Origin: JAHECQ01 sp963775125
GTDB taxonomy: Bacteria; Actinomycetota; Acidimicrobiia; Acidimicrobiales; SZUA-35
DNA length: 64,000 bases
Reading direction: 5' to 3'
Assembly: GCA_963775125.1 (NCBI GenBank)
Contig: CAVZHQ010000002.1
Span: 496,001-560,000, forward strand
Below, piece by piece: positions 49,760 through 60,730 of this stretch (positions within the stretch are counted from its first letter, which is position 1; each line of letters opens with the position of its first letter). The translations under genes and the position numbers were made by a program. The notes beneath the pieces are model-generated. The model was not told where the DNA came from, made no database searches, and saw only the letters and a program-made list of their open reading frames with translations.

Positions 49760-50892
49760 TTCGACCCCTGGGCGCAGTGCTCACGGAGAGCGAACTTGCG
49801 GGGGTGCCTCCAAGCTCGGACTGGTCGCGATGGATCGCGGCCGGCCGCGCCCCGTCGTCGGGCGACGGGATCGGCTACCGGAGTACCTGGTCCGATGACC
49901 TGGCGCAGCTTGCGCTGTTGGGTTTCAACGAAGTGGCCATCACGCTCGAATGGGCAACCCTCGAGCCGCGCGGTGGGCATCCGAACCAGGCGCGGGCCGA
50001 GCACTATCGCGAGGTCTTCCAGGCCGCCAGACAGTTGGGATTGGCCCCGTGGGCCTGCCTCGTCGACGGCACCTTGCCCGGGTGGTTCGTCGACGACGAG
50101 CACGGCTTCGTCGATGACCGTGCCCGCACCCTGCTGTGGCCCCGCCACCTCGACCGAATGGGCGAGAACTTTGCCGACCTCGTCGCCGGCTGGATCCCCC
50201 AACGCGAGCCGGTCCATCATGCCGTGCGCAACAATCTGCTGGCGCTCGGCCCGCCGGGTGGTCGTGACCTCGACACAACGGCAAAGGCGGTCCGTGCCGC
50301 GGTCTTGGCCGACGGAGAAGCGTGGCGGGTCCTCGGAAGCTCGGCTCCCGTCGCCACCTACCAGACCGCCCGATTGTTCGAGCCGCTCACCGACAACCTT
50401 CCGGCCACGGAGCGGGCCCGGTGGCTCGACGGTCTCTTCCGCCGTTCGTGGGGCCAGGCGATCACCGAGGGTGTGGTTGGCGTGGACGGGTACCCGACGA
50501 CCGTCGGTCACCTGCGCGAGGCGTTCGACCGCATCATCGTGCAACTCCGTCCGGCGGTGCGCATCGACGCTCAGGGCGCCTGGTCACCCATGCCGCTCGG
50601 CTTCCTGGCCGAGGGTTTGCTCACCGCCTTCGAGCAAACCTGCGAGTCGCTGCCCGAGACCGAGAAACTCGCGGCGGCCGATCTGGCCCCGGTCGACGAC
50701 GACAGCGACGCCCAGGCCCAGCATCTGCGGACCCTGCACGAAGGAGTCCTCGACCGCAAGGGCTCCGGCTGGTGGCAGTCGAGCCCCATCGACGGCTGGC
50801 ACTGGGAGCGCGGGTTCGACGGCCGAGGCGGCCTCATCGACGCCTCCCGTTCCGAACGCGACGTCGCGCACGCCTTCGCCGACCTGACCTGA
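49756..50892 (+). CDS. GH1-like TIM-barrel protein, probably degenerate
   Basis: This encodes 378 residues. The early order YRSTWSDDLAQLALLGFNEV, ITLEWATLEPRGG, EVFQAARQLGLAPWACLVDG resembles the first strands of family 1 glycosidases. The acid/base region reads IPQREPVHHA instead of NEP, keeping the Glu. The nucleophile block (TENG) is not found; the end reads DGWHWERGFDGRGGLIDASR. Activity is doubtful. It is coupled to the HAD-like gene. Four GACCT repeats cover its stop. Confidence 0.65.
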   Translation: MIRPLGAVLTESELAGVPPSSDWSRWIAAGRAPSSGDGIGYRSTWSDDLAQLALLGFNEVAITLEWATLEPRGGHPNQARAEHYREVFQAARQLGLAPWACLVDGTLPGWFVDDEHGFVDDRARTLLWPRHLDRMGENFADLVAGWIPQREPVHHAVRNNLLALGPPGGRDLDTTAKAVRAAVLADGEAWRVLGSSAPVATYQTARLFEPLTDNLPATERARWLDGLFRRSWGQAITEGVVGVDGYPTTVGHLREAFDRIIVQLRPAVRIDAQGAWSPMPLGFLAEGLLTAFEQTCESLPETEKLAAADLAPVDDDSDAQAQHLRTLHEGVLDRKGSGWWQSSPIDGWHWERGFDGRGGLIDASRSERDVAHAFADLT

Positions 50893-50900
50893 CCTGACCT
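50881..50900. repeat. GACCT pentanucleotide repeat (4 copies)
   Basis: Four direct copies of GACCT contain the stop codon of the GH1-like gene (50890-50892) and a following in-frame TAG. Loss or gain of a unit would change the last residues only. Confidence 0.85.
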
Positions 50901-50967
50901 GACCTAGTGTTCGCCAGGGGCGAACACAAACCTTGCTCCATCGGGTGCCATCGGTGATGGTGGGCTC

Positions 50968-52173
50968 ATGGCCAGCGCATCCGTCACGCCCAAGTCCTAC
51001 GTGCCCACCGCCCCCATCGGCGAGACACCAGTGGTCTTCCCTCCGATCCACCTCGACTACCTCCGCAACCGGTGGTACGTCGCGGGTTGGAGCCCCGATC
51101 TCGAGCCGGGTCAGATCATCTCGCGCACCATCTGCGAGGAGCCGATCGCCATCTTCCGTCGCCACGACGGCGTCATCGCCGCCATTGCCGACCAGTGCTC
51201 GCACCGGTTCGTGCCGCTCAGCATGGGCCGCGTCTGTGAAGGTTCGAGCAACGTCGAGTGCCCCTACCACGGGCTGCAGTTCGACGAGACCGGCGCCTGC
51301 GTCGTCAACCCGCACGGATCGGGTCGGATCCCGTCGGCGCTGCACGTGAAGAGCTATCCCATCGCCGAGCGCCACACCCTCATCTGGGTGTGGATGGGCT
51401 CCGAACCGGCCGACGAGGCGCTGATCCCCGACTTCTCGTATCTCGACGAGGACGCTCCTGGCACCGCCAGCAAGCGTGACTGGATCGTGATGGAGGTCGA
51501 TTATCGCCTCGTCGTCGACAACCTGATGGACCTCAGTCACGCGGCGTTCCTGCACCGGGGCATCATCGGCAACGAGGACACGCTCAACGTCGACCTCGAC
51601 ATCATCGAACAGGGCGACACCCTGTACGTGAACCGGACCGCGCAGGCCGTCGAGCCGACCCCGATGTTCGATCTCATGTTCCGGAACGACGGGCAACCCG
51701 CCGACACCTGGTCCGAGATGCGCTGGGACGCGCCCGCCAACCTTCGCCACGACGCCGGGATCACGGTGCCCGGAACACCTCGCGAGGAAGGCCTTCTGGT
51801 GCGTGGCACGCACCTGGTCACACCGTCGACCCCTGGACGTTGTTACTACCATTTCTGCGCCGTCCGGATCTGCGATCTTCCTGCGCCGGCCGACAACGAC
51901 GATTCGGTCTCCGAACGCCTGTCGATCATGCGACGGTTCGCGTTCGACGAACAGGATCGACCCATTCTCGAGGCCCAGCAGCGGGCCGTCGAACGCGCCG
52001 GCGGACCCGACAAGATTTCGCCGGTGATGTTGTCCATCGACACCGCGCCCCTTCGGGCCCGACGAATTCTCAGCCGCCTCATCGACGCCGAGCAAGGCGC
52101 GACCGGCGCCGACGGTCTCGACATCGTGCACCTGCAGACCCCGGCCGCCGCAGCCGGCGGCGGGGCCGCCTAG
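50968..52173 (+). CDS. Rieske non-heme iron oxygenase, alpha subunit type
   Basis: This encodes 401 residues. The Rieske [2Fe-2S] ligands are seen in QCSHRFVPLS and ECPYHGLQFD (~72-112; C-x-H then C-x2-H). The mononuclear iron site has DNLMDLSHAAFLH (~190-202), and a later Asp completes it. The layout is that of vanillate O-demethylase-like enzymes acting on aromatic substrates. No ferredoxin reductase lies next to it. The convergent IclR gene overlaps its end by 4 bp and may regulate it. Confidence 0.92.
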   Translation: MASASVTPKSYVPTAPIGETPVVFPPIHLDYLRNRWYVAGWSPDLEPGQIISRTICEEPIAIFRRHDGVIAAIADQCSHRFVPLSMGRVCEGSSNVECPYHGLQFDETGACVVNPHGSGRIPSALHVKSYPIAERHTLIWVWMGSEPADEALIPDFSYLDEDAPGTASKRDWIVMEVDYRLVVDNLMDLSHAAFLHRGIIGNEDTLNVDLDIIEQGDTLYVNRTAQAVEPTPMFDLMFRNDGQPADTWSEMRWDAPANLRHDAGITVPGTPREEGLLVRGTHLVTPSTPGRCYYHFCAVRICDLPAPADNDDSVSERLSIMRRFAFDEQDRPILEAQQRAVERAGGPDKISPVMLSIDTAPLRARRILSRLIDAEQGATGADGLDIVHLQTPAAAAGGGAA

Positions 52174-52958
52174 TGAACGGCCGGTAGCGTCACCTGCCGG
52201 GCCGCGATCGCAGTAGCCAGCTTGCGTGCACCGACCTTCAGCGCCGCGACGTGCTTGGCCTCGAGTTCCACGATCCGACGGGTCGGACCGGCGACGCCCA
52301 GCGACGCGACGACGGGCCGGTCGCCCTCGGCGCTCGGTGGCCCGTGGACCGGGACCGCGATCGACGCCCCTCCCAGCTCACTCTCCTCGACGCTCATGGC
52401 GTACCCGCGCGCTCGGACCCGTGCCAGCTCCTCGAGGAACAGCTCGGGGACCACGACGGTGTAGCCGGTGCTGGCAGGAAGGCCCGCTCGAATGCGGGCC
52501 TGGGCGATGTCGGGGTTCCAGGCGGCAAGGACCTTGCCGTTCGAGGAGCGGTGCACCGCGGTGTACCGGTAGCTCTCGCTCGAGTGACGGAGGCTGCGGA
52601 CCGCTTCGACCCGTTCGAGGTACAGGACGTCGGCTCCAGCGGGAACGCCGAGCTGAACGGTCTCTCCGACGGCATCTCGCACTTCGGTGAGGAGCACCCG
52701 GGCCTGGGTGCTGAGCCCATGGCGGAGCTTGGCCAAGTGCCCGTACTCCATCAGCTTGGCTCCGAGGCGGTACCGGCCAGTGTCGGATCGCTCGAGCATG
52801 CCGCGCTGCTCGAGCACCGCGCACATACGTGATGTCGTGCTCTTGGCCACCCCGACCCGACGGGTCAACTCGGTGACCGACAGCTCGGCATCGCCCCGGA
52901 ACGCCTCGAGCAGGTCCAGGGCAATCGTGACCGACCGCAAGGTTGGCTCGGTGCTCAT
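52170..52958 (-). CDS. IclR-family transcriptional regulator
   Basis: This encodes 262 residues from ATG 52958. The N-terminal winged helix (LSVTELTRRVGVAKSTTSRM, ~26-45) is followed by the effector domain (GETVQLGVPAGADVLYLERV and RRIVELEAKHVAALKVGARK). IclR regulators often control aromatic catabolism, which fits the adjacent Rieske oxygenase. The tail-to-tail arrangement gives no shared promoter, so regulation of the neighbour is only a possibility. Confidence 0.93.
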   Translation of the reverse strand: MSTEPTLRSVTIALDLLEAFRGDAELSVTELTRRVGVAKSTTSRMCAVLEQRGMLERSDTGRYRLGAKLMEYGHLAKLRHGLSTQARVLLTEVRDAVGETVQLGVPAGADVLYLERVEAVRSLRHSSESYRYTAVHRSSNGKVLAAWNPDIAQARIRAGLPASTGYTVVVPELFLEELARVRARGYAMSVEESELGGASIAVPVHGPPSAEGDRPVVASLGVAGPTRRIVELEAKHVAALKVGARKLATAIAARQVTLPAVH

Positions 52959-53039
52959 GCCCCGACCGTACCGGTCAAACGGTCGACGTTTCGCCGCCCG
53001 CTTATCTCCGCTTTCGCCGGGTGAGCGTACGTTCGCCTC

Positions 53040-54167
53040 ATGAGCTGGACCGAGACCGAACCAACGCAACCGCATCACCTCGCCGACGAGACCCACGCGT
53101 ACCCCGGGTTCGTCCGTCCGGCCCCGGTCGAGCCGGCCACCGGGCGAGGCAGTAGCGGTGGAGGCAGGGTTGCGCTTGCATTCGTCGCCGGGGCCGCGCT
53201 GTCCGCTGCGAGCTTCGGCCTGGGCACCCTGGCTACCTGGAACGACTCCGACGGAGCCAACGGAACGCCGCTCGCCGGTACGCAGACGGTCGACACCGAG
53301 GTTCCCGGAGGCGTTGCCTCGGTGGCAACGCTCCTCAGCCCATCGGTCGTACAGGTCGAAACTCCCACCGGGCTCGGTTCAGGCGTGGTGTATGAGGACG
53401 GCTTCGTCCTCACGAACCACCACGTCGTCGAGGGTTCGAGTTCGTTCATCGTCCGCACCGCCGACGGGCGGGCGCTCGAAGCCGAACTGATCGGCAGCGA
53501 CCCCCGCAACGACATCGCCGTGCTCAGTCTTGGGGCAGCGTCGGGAATCCCGGTCGCCGAGCTGGCGACCGGGGTCGATCTCGAAGTGGGCGAGACCGCA
53601 GTGGCCATCGGGAGCCCGTTCCAACTCCAGCAGACCGTGACCGCCGGCATCGTCTCGGCGTTGAACCGACCGGTTCCGAACGCGGCAAACGGCTTCAGCG
53701 CCATGATCCAGACCGACGCCCCGATCAATCCGGGGAACTCGGGCGGGGCTCTGGCCAACTCGTCGGGTCAGGTCATCGGCATCAACGCCAGCATCCGTAC
53801 CGACGGGGTCAGCAGCACGAACGCGGGCATCGGGTTCGCCATCCCCATCGATGTCGCGGTGAACGTGGCTTCGCACATCCGCACCGGCTCATCGCTCGAA
53901 CCCGGATTCCTCGGCGTCGCTCCGGCGGCCGTCGATGACACCGCACCCGGCGTGCAGCTCGGTGAGGTCACCGCCGGCAGCGCGGCTGAGGCTGCCGGGT
54001 TCGAGGTCGGCGACCGGGTCCTGTCGATCGACGGAGCGCCGGTGAGCGGCTTCGCCGAGCTGGCCGGCCTGGTGCAGTCTCGGTTCCCCGGTGAGTCGCT
54101 GACCGTCGTCGTGGATCGTGACGGTCAGCGGCTGACCCTGACCGTCACGTTGGCGGCCAAGGGCTGA
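53040..54167 (+). CDS. HtrA-like serine protease with PDZ domain
   Basis: This encodes 375 residues. A Pro/Gly-rich N-terminus is followed by one membrane segment (VALAFVAGAALSAASFGLGT, ~45-65), the protease domain and a C-terminal PDZ (VQLGEVTAGSAAEAAGFEVG). The catalytic triad is complete: His in LTNHHVVEG (~127), Asp in DPRNDIAVL (~158) and Ser in NPGNSGGALAN (~233). It degrades damaged proteins outside the membrane. It contrasts with the inactive relative at 27552-28878. Confidence 0.95.
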   Translation: MSWTETEPTQPHHLADETHAYPGFVRPAPVEPATGRGSSGGGRVALAFVAGAALSAASFGLGTLATWNDSDGANGTPLAGTQTVDTEVPGGVASVATLLSPSVVQVETPTGLGSGVVYEDGFVLTNHHVVEGSSSFIVRTADGRALEAELIGSDPRNDIAVLSLGAASGIPVAELATGVDLEVGETAVAIGSPFQLQQTVTAGIVSALNRPVPNAANGFSAMIQTDAPINPGNSGGALANSSGQVIGINASIRTDGVSSTNAGIGFAIPIDVAVNVASHIRTGSSLEPGFLGVAPAAVDDTAPGVQLGEVTAGSAAEAAGFEVGDRVLSIDGAPVSGFAELAGLVQSRFPGESLTVVVDRDGQRLTLTVTLAAKG

Positions 54168-54170
54168 GGC

Positions 54171-55613
54171 TCAGGCTCGGGCTCGGTAGGCCGAGCGGGA
54201 GCCCACGGCATCCTTGTTCAGCCGCTTCGACAGGTGCAGGCCTTCGAGGATGAACTCGACGGCCGACGCCTGTGAGGCGGGCGAGAGATCGTCACCCAGA
54301 AGCTCGGCGACCGGCGCGGCCATGGCCGGAAGCGAGGCCAGCAACGCCATGTAGTCGGCGACCGGAACGTCGTCGCCGGTGCTGGCGACGAGCTCGTCGT
54401 CGAAGGAGTCGACGACCTGCCGAATACCTTCCACCGACACCCGCCCCTTGAACACGGTGAGGATCGCGGTGCGCAGCAGATGATCGATGACCTGGGCGTC
54501 ACGACCCTCTTCGAGCGCCTCGATCTCGATCTTGCCCGAGGTCGAGGAGATGAGGGCGTCCAGGTCCGAAACCCGAGGCACCACGACGTCTTCGCCGAGG
54601 CGCAATGCCCGGCGGGTGGCCGCGGCCGCCAGCGTTTCGAGATTGGACACGGTGAGTCGAACCGACACGCCCGAGCGCTGATTGATGTGCGAGCTGCCCC
54701 GGGCCACATGGGAGAACGTCGCCACGAGCTCGGTCATGAAGTCCGGGATGTGGATCTCGGGACCGTCGGTGGGGATGGTGGCTTCCTGGTTGGCGATCGC
54801 GATCTCGGTGTCGATCTCGAACGGGTAGTGGGTGCGGATCTGCGCGCCGAAGCGATCCTTCAGCGGCGTGATCATGCGACCGCGATTGGTGTAGTCCTCG
54901 GGGTTGGCCGAAGCGACGAGCAGGACGTCGAGCGGTAGCCGCACCTTGTAGCCGCGGATCTGCACGTCGCGTTCCTCGAGCACGTTGAGCAGACCGACCT
55001 GGATACGTTCGGCCAGGTCGGGAAGTTCGTTGATGGCGAAGATGCCACGGTTCGTGCGAGGAACCAGGCCGTAGTGCAGGGTGAGTTCGTCGGAGAGATA
55101 GCGGCCTTCGGCCACCTTGATGGGGTCGACTTCACCGATGAGGTCGGCAATCGAGGTGTCGGGCGTGGCGAGTTTCTCGCCGTAACGGTCGTCCTGGTGT
55201 ACCCAAGCGATGGGGGTGGCGTCTCCCTGTTCGGCTACGAGCTCGCGGGCCATACGGGACACCGGATGGTAGGGGTCGTCGTTGATCTCGGAGCCGGCGA
55301 CGATGGGCATCCAAGGATCGAGCAACTTGGTGAGCGAGCGGATGAGGCGGGTCTTCGCCTGGCCTCGTTCGCCCAGGAACACCACGTCATGGCCGGCCAG
55401 CACCGCGTGCTCCAGTTGAGGAATGACGGTGTTCTCGTACCCGAGGACGCCAGGGAACAGGTTGTCGCCGTTGCGTATCTTGGCGATGGCGTTCTGACGA
55501 AGCTCGACCTTGATGCTGCGCGATTGCCACCCGGATGCCTTCAGGCTTCCGAGATCACGGGGTAGGTCGGCGGGCGGGGTGGGGCTGAGTTCCGATGCCG
55601 CGGGTTGAGTCAC
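54171..55613 (-). CDS. MoxR/magnesium-chelatase-like AAA ATPase
   Basis: This encodes 480 residues from GTG 55613. The nucleotide site is VVFLGERGQAKTRLI (~82-96), the sensor/Walker B region GIFAINELPDLAERIQ and the arginine-finger loop NRGRMITPLKDRFG. It resembles ChlI/MoxR ATPases, which act with VWA proteins such as the one at 47125-49176. The C-terminal part (~330-480) is helical. Its 3' end is 4 bp from the htrA-like gene stop, tail to tail. Confidence 0.9.
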   Translation of the reverse strand: MTQPAASELSPTPPADLPRDLGSLKASGWQSRSIKVELRQNAIAKIRNGDNLFPGVLGYENTVIPQLEHAVLAGHDVVFLGERGQAKTRLIRSLTKLLDPWMPIVAGSEINDDPYHPVSRMARELVAEQGDATPIAWVHQDDRYGEKLATPDTSIADLIGEVDPIKVAEGRYLSDELTLHYGLVPRTNRGIFAINELPDLAERIQVGLLNVLEERDVQIRGYKVRLPLDVLLVASANPEDYTNRGRMITPLKDRFGAQIRTHYPFEIDTEIAIANQEATIPTDGPEIHIPDFMTELVATFSHVARGSSHINQRSGVSVRLTVSNLETLAAAATRRALRLGEDVVVPRVSDLDALISSTSGKIEIEALEEGRDAQVIDHLLRTAILTVFKGRVSVEGIRQVVDSFDDELVASTGDDVPVADYMALLASLPAMAAPVAELLGDDLSPASQASAVEFILEGLHLSKRLNKDAVGSRSAYRARA

Positions 55614-55664
55614 GTCGGTGACCCTATACGGGAACGGTGGGTCGATGCCCACCAGGCTGCGAGT

Positions 55665-57839
55665 ATGGTTCTGGCAGTGGACCTCTCAGGACCGTGGAAG
55701 GCAGCGCCGCTCAACGCCGAGCTCAATCGCTCCGGCGCCGACCCGGACCTCGACGACGACGCCTGGGCCACCATCTCGGTTCCGGGGCAGTGGGACGAAA
55801 CCGCCGCCTTCGCCGGAGTGACCGAGCCCATGCTGCACCGACGCCGTTTCGTCACCGACCCACCTGCTCCGAACAAGCGGGCCTGGCTGCGCCTGGACGG
55901 CGTGATCGCCCAGAGCGAGGTCTGGCTGGACGGCGATTACCTCGGCGACACGAACGGCTATTTCGTGCCCCACCAGTTCGAGGTCAGTGATGCCCTCCGA
56001 GCGAGAGACGACCACCTGTTGGCGGTCGAGGTTGCGTGCGCACCGCCGTCAACGACCCGACCCAAGCAGTCGGTCACCGGTTCGCTCCAGACCGGCCCGC
56101 TCGCCCCTCGGGGCAATCCCGGCGGCATCTGGCGTCCGGTCCGGATCGAACAGACCGGCCCGGCCGCCATCCTGTTCAGCCGCCTGGTGTGCGCCGAGGC
56201 CAGCGCGAACACGGCCGAGCTCCGCATTCGGCTGGTGCTCGACGCCCGCGAGCCCGGACCCCACCGAGTCGACACGTCGGTCACCGGCCCCGACGGAACC
56301 GCGGTCGCCGGCGGTGTGACCTCCCACACGCTGGCCCACGGTGAGAATCGCATCGAGTTCACGGTCACCGTCGACCAACCGGCGCTCTGGTGGCCCCACG
56401 CGTTGGGAGAACAGCCCCTCTACGAGGTCGCGGTCGCCATTCGGACTCCGGACAACGACGTGAGCGATCGGCGCCACTGGCGAACCGGGATCCGCTGGCT
56501 CGCCGAGCACAACATGACACTGAAGGTGAACGGCGAGCGCATGTTCACCAAGGGGATCGTGCTCGGGCCGCAGAGCCCGTACCTCGCTTCGCTCGATCCC
56601 TCGATCATCACCGATGACCTGCGTTCGATCGTCGAGGCCGGGCTCGATCTGGTTCGGGTGCATGGGCATGTCGCCCGACCCGAGCTGTACCAAGCAGCCG
56701 ACCGCCTCGGACTGCTGGTGTGGCAGGACCTTCCGCTGGTCGGTCCGTACGCGACCAGCGCCCGCAAGACCGCTCGGGCGGTCGCCCGGTCGGCCGTCGA
56801 CCTGCTCGGCCACCATCCATCGGTGGCGTATTGGTGCGCGCACGACGAACCGAACGGCCCCCCACTGCCCGCCCCCGCCCGAGCCGGAGATCCGGAGGCC
56901 CCGACCGCCCGACGGCTCGCCCGACATTACGCACCGAGCTGGAACCGCTCGGTGCTCGACCCGATGCTGCGCCGCGAGCTCACGGCGGCCGACGCGAGCC
57001 GACCCGTCGTCACCCGGTCGGGCAGCCTGCCGTCGATCCTCGACCCCGCCTCCTCCGACACTCACCTCTGGCTCGGGTGGCACTCGGGCACCGTCGAGGA
57101 CCTGCCCGATTTGGTTCGCCAATGGCCCCGACTGGCGACCTTCCTCGGCGGGTTCGGGAGCCAGTCGGCTGTGGTCCGCGAGTGGGACGAGCAGGAGCCG
57201 ACGTGGAGATCGGCCCAAGTCGGCGCGTTCGACCGTTACCTGCCCCGCCGGGCCTACTCCGACGGTGCCGCCTGGTCGGCCGCCACCCAGGCCTATCAGG
57301 CCGAACTGCTGCGCTATCACATCGAGACCATCCGGCGCCTCAAGTTCCGACCGGCCGGCGGCTTCTGTCTTTCGGCGTTGGCTGACGCCGAACCGGAGGG
57401 CGGGTTCGGGATCCTCGACCACGCACGTCACCGCAAGCCGGCCTTCAACGCGGTCCTCGATGCCTGTCGACCCGTGGTCGTCGTGGCCGACCCGCTCCCC
57501 GAGGTCCTCGCACCCGGCCAACGGGTCCAGCTCGATGTCCACGCCGTCAGCGATCTCAACCAACCGCTGGGCCGGGTGAGGGTCAGGGCTACCGTTCGGT
57601 GCGGCAACTGGAGCCTCGCACGTGACTGGGAAGGGGACCTGCCGGCCAACGGTTGCGAGTTCATCGGCCTCTTCGAGTTCGTCGTCCCCGACACGCAGGG
57701 CTCGCTGATCGTCGACCTGCATCTCCTCACCGCAGACCGGGTGGCAACGAATCGCTACAAGTCGGTGATCATTCCGGCGGCCGAGACGTACACGGCCACC
57801 GAAACAACCCCAAATCTGCCTCGCCCCAGGTTGGGTTGA
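55665..57839 (+). CDS. GH2-family glycosidase-like protein without nucleophile
   Basis: This encodes 724 residues. A jelly-roll sugar-binding domain (RAWLRLDGVIAQSEVWLDGD) is followed by an Ig-like domain and a TIM barrel (MFTKGIVLGPQSPYL), as in beta-mannosidases. The acid/base Glu is kept in YWCAHDEPNG (~394). The nucleophile region, usually SEFG, reads ATFLGGFGSQSAVV (~494), with Gly in place of Glu. Retaining hydrolysis should be abolished. ATG 55665 or GTG 55677 may start the gene. No sugar transport genes lie nearby. Confidence 0.85.
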   Translation: MVLAVDLSGPWKAAPLNAELNRSGADPDLDDDAWATISVPGQWDETAAFAGVTEPMLHRRRFVTDPPAPNKRAWLRLDGVIAQSEVWLDGDYLGDTNGYFVPHQFEVSDALRARDDHLLAVEVACAPPSTTRPKQSVTGSLQTGPLAPRGNPGGIWRPVRIEQTGPAAILFSRLVCAEASANTAELRIRLVLDAREPGPHRVDTSVTGPDGTAVAGGVTSHTLAHGENRIEFTVTVDQPALWWPHALGEQPLYEVAVAIRTPDNDVSDRRHWRTGIRWLAEHNMTLKVNGERMFTKGIVLGPQSPYLASLDPSIITDDLRSIVEAGLDLVRVHGHVARPELYQAADRLGLLVWQDLPLVGPYATSARKTARAVARSAVDLLGHHPSVAYWCAHDEPNGPPLPAPARAGDPEAPTARRLARHYAPSWNRSVLDPMLRRELTAADASRPVVTRSGSLPSILDPASSDTHLWLGWHSGTVEDLPDLVRQWPRLATFLGGFGSQSAVVREWDEQEPTWRSAQVGAFDRYLPRRAYSDGAAWSAATQAYQAELLRYHIETIRRLKFRPAGGFCLSALADAEPEGGFGILDHARHRKPAFNAVLDACRPVVVVADPLPEVLAPGQRVQLDVHAVSDLNQPLGRVRVRATVRCGNWSLARDWEGDLPANGCEFIGLFEFVVPDTQGSLIVDLHLLTADRVATNRYKSVIIPAAETYTATETTPNLPRPRLG

Positions 57840-57951
57840 TCCGCCATCTGGCGGCTAGCGTTTGCGCTGGTCGGCCCTAGGACCGGCAAGCAATCCGACG
57901 GTTCAGCTTCCCCTCAGCTTCTCTTCAATTTCCCACACTCGGAGGTACCCG

Positions 57952-58743
57952 GTGGCCGCACCGACCCTGGCCAAGAACTCAGCCGATGCGCCTCTGCGAA
58001 AGAAGCGCAAAGAGCTGCCGTTCCCCCTCAACCTCTATCAGACGGCGGTCGGCAAGAAATGGGTCATGGCCCTCACCGGCATCATGCTCCTCGGCTTCGT
58101 GGTGTTCCACATGGTCGGCAACCTCAAGATGTACCTCGGCGAGGTGCAACACCTGAGCCCCGAGGGTGAATACGTCACCGACTACGACATCAACATCTAC
58201 GGCGAGTTCCTCCGAGACCTGCTGGTCCCGTTGCTGCCCCGTACCTATTTGTTGTGGATTCTTCGTGTCGGGCTCATCGGGGCCTTCGGGCTCCATCTGC
58301 ACTCCGCCATCAGCCTCTCCAGGATGAACCTGGAGTCGAACAACCGGTACGAGTCCAAGCGTGACTGGGTGGCGGCCAACTTCGCCTCGCGGTCGATGCG
58401 CTGGACCGGGCCCATCATCCTCCTCTACCTGCTGTTCCACCTGGCCGACCTGACCTGGGGAGTCGGCGCTGCGTCCAGCGAGTGGGAGCGCGGCGAGGTC
58501 TACCAAAATCTGGTGCACTCGATGTCGCGGCCTGCCATCGCGATCATCTACATCGTGTGCAATATTGCGCTCTGTGTGCACATCTTCCACGGGGCATACA
58601 GCATGTTCCAGAGCCTCGGCATCAACAATCCGGTGTACAACCAGCTTCGCCGAGGCTTCGCCGCCGGGCTCGCCCTGTTGATCCTCGTCGGGAACCTCAG
58701 TTTCCCCATTGCCATCCTTTCCGGCATCGTCGATCTTCCCTGA
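57952..58743 (+). CDS. sdhC: Succinate dehydrogenase cytochrome b subunit
   Basis: This encodes 263 residues from GTG 57952, which has GGAGG six bases upstream. Five membrane segments (WVMALTGIMLLGFVVFHMVG, LLWILRVGLIGAFGLHLHSA and others) carry His residues that bind heme b. This is the single-cytochrome (B. subtilis/Wolinella-like) type of complex II, linking succinate oxidation to menaquinone. It is first in the sdhCAB operon. Confidence 0.94.
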   Translation: MAAPTLAKNSADAPLRKKRKELPFPLNLYQTAVGKKWVMALTGIMLLGFVVFHMVGNLKMYLGEVQHLSPEGEYVTDYDINIYGEFLRDLLVPLLPRTYLLWILRVGLIGAFGLHLHSAISLSRMNLESNNRYESKRDWVAANFASRSMRWTGPIILLYLLFHLADLTWGVGAASSEWERGEVYQNLVHSMSRPAIAIIYIVCNIALCVHIFHGAYSMFQSLGINNPVYNQLRRGFAAGLALLILVGNLSFPIAILSGIVDLP

Positions 58744-58764
58744 TCTGCCTCTCCCAGAGAAAGC

Positions 58765-60690
<1,926 letters not shown>

Positions 60691-60730
60691 CTCAGAACGA
60701 AGCCAGGAACAAGAGGAAAGAGACCAACCA

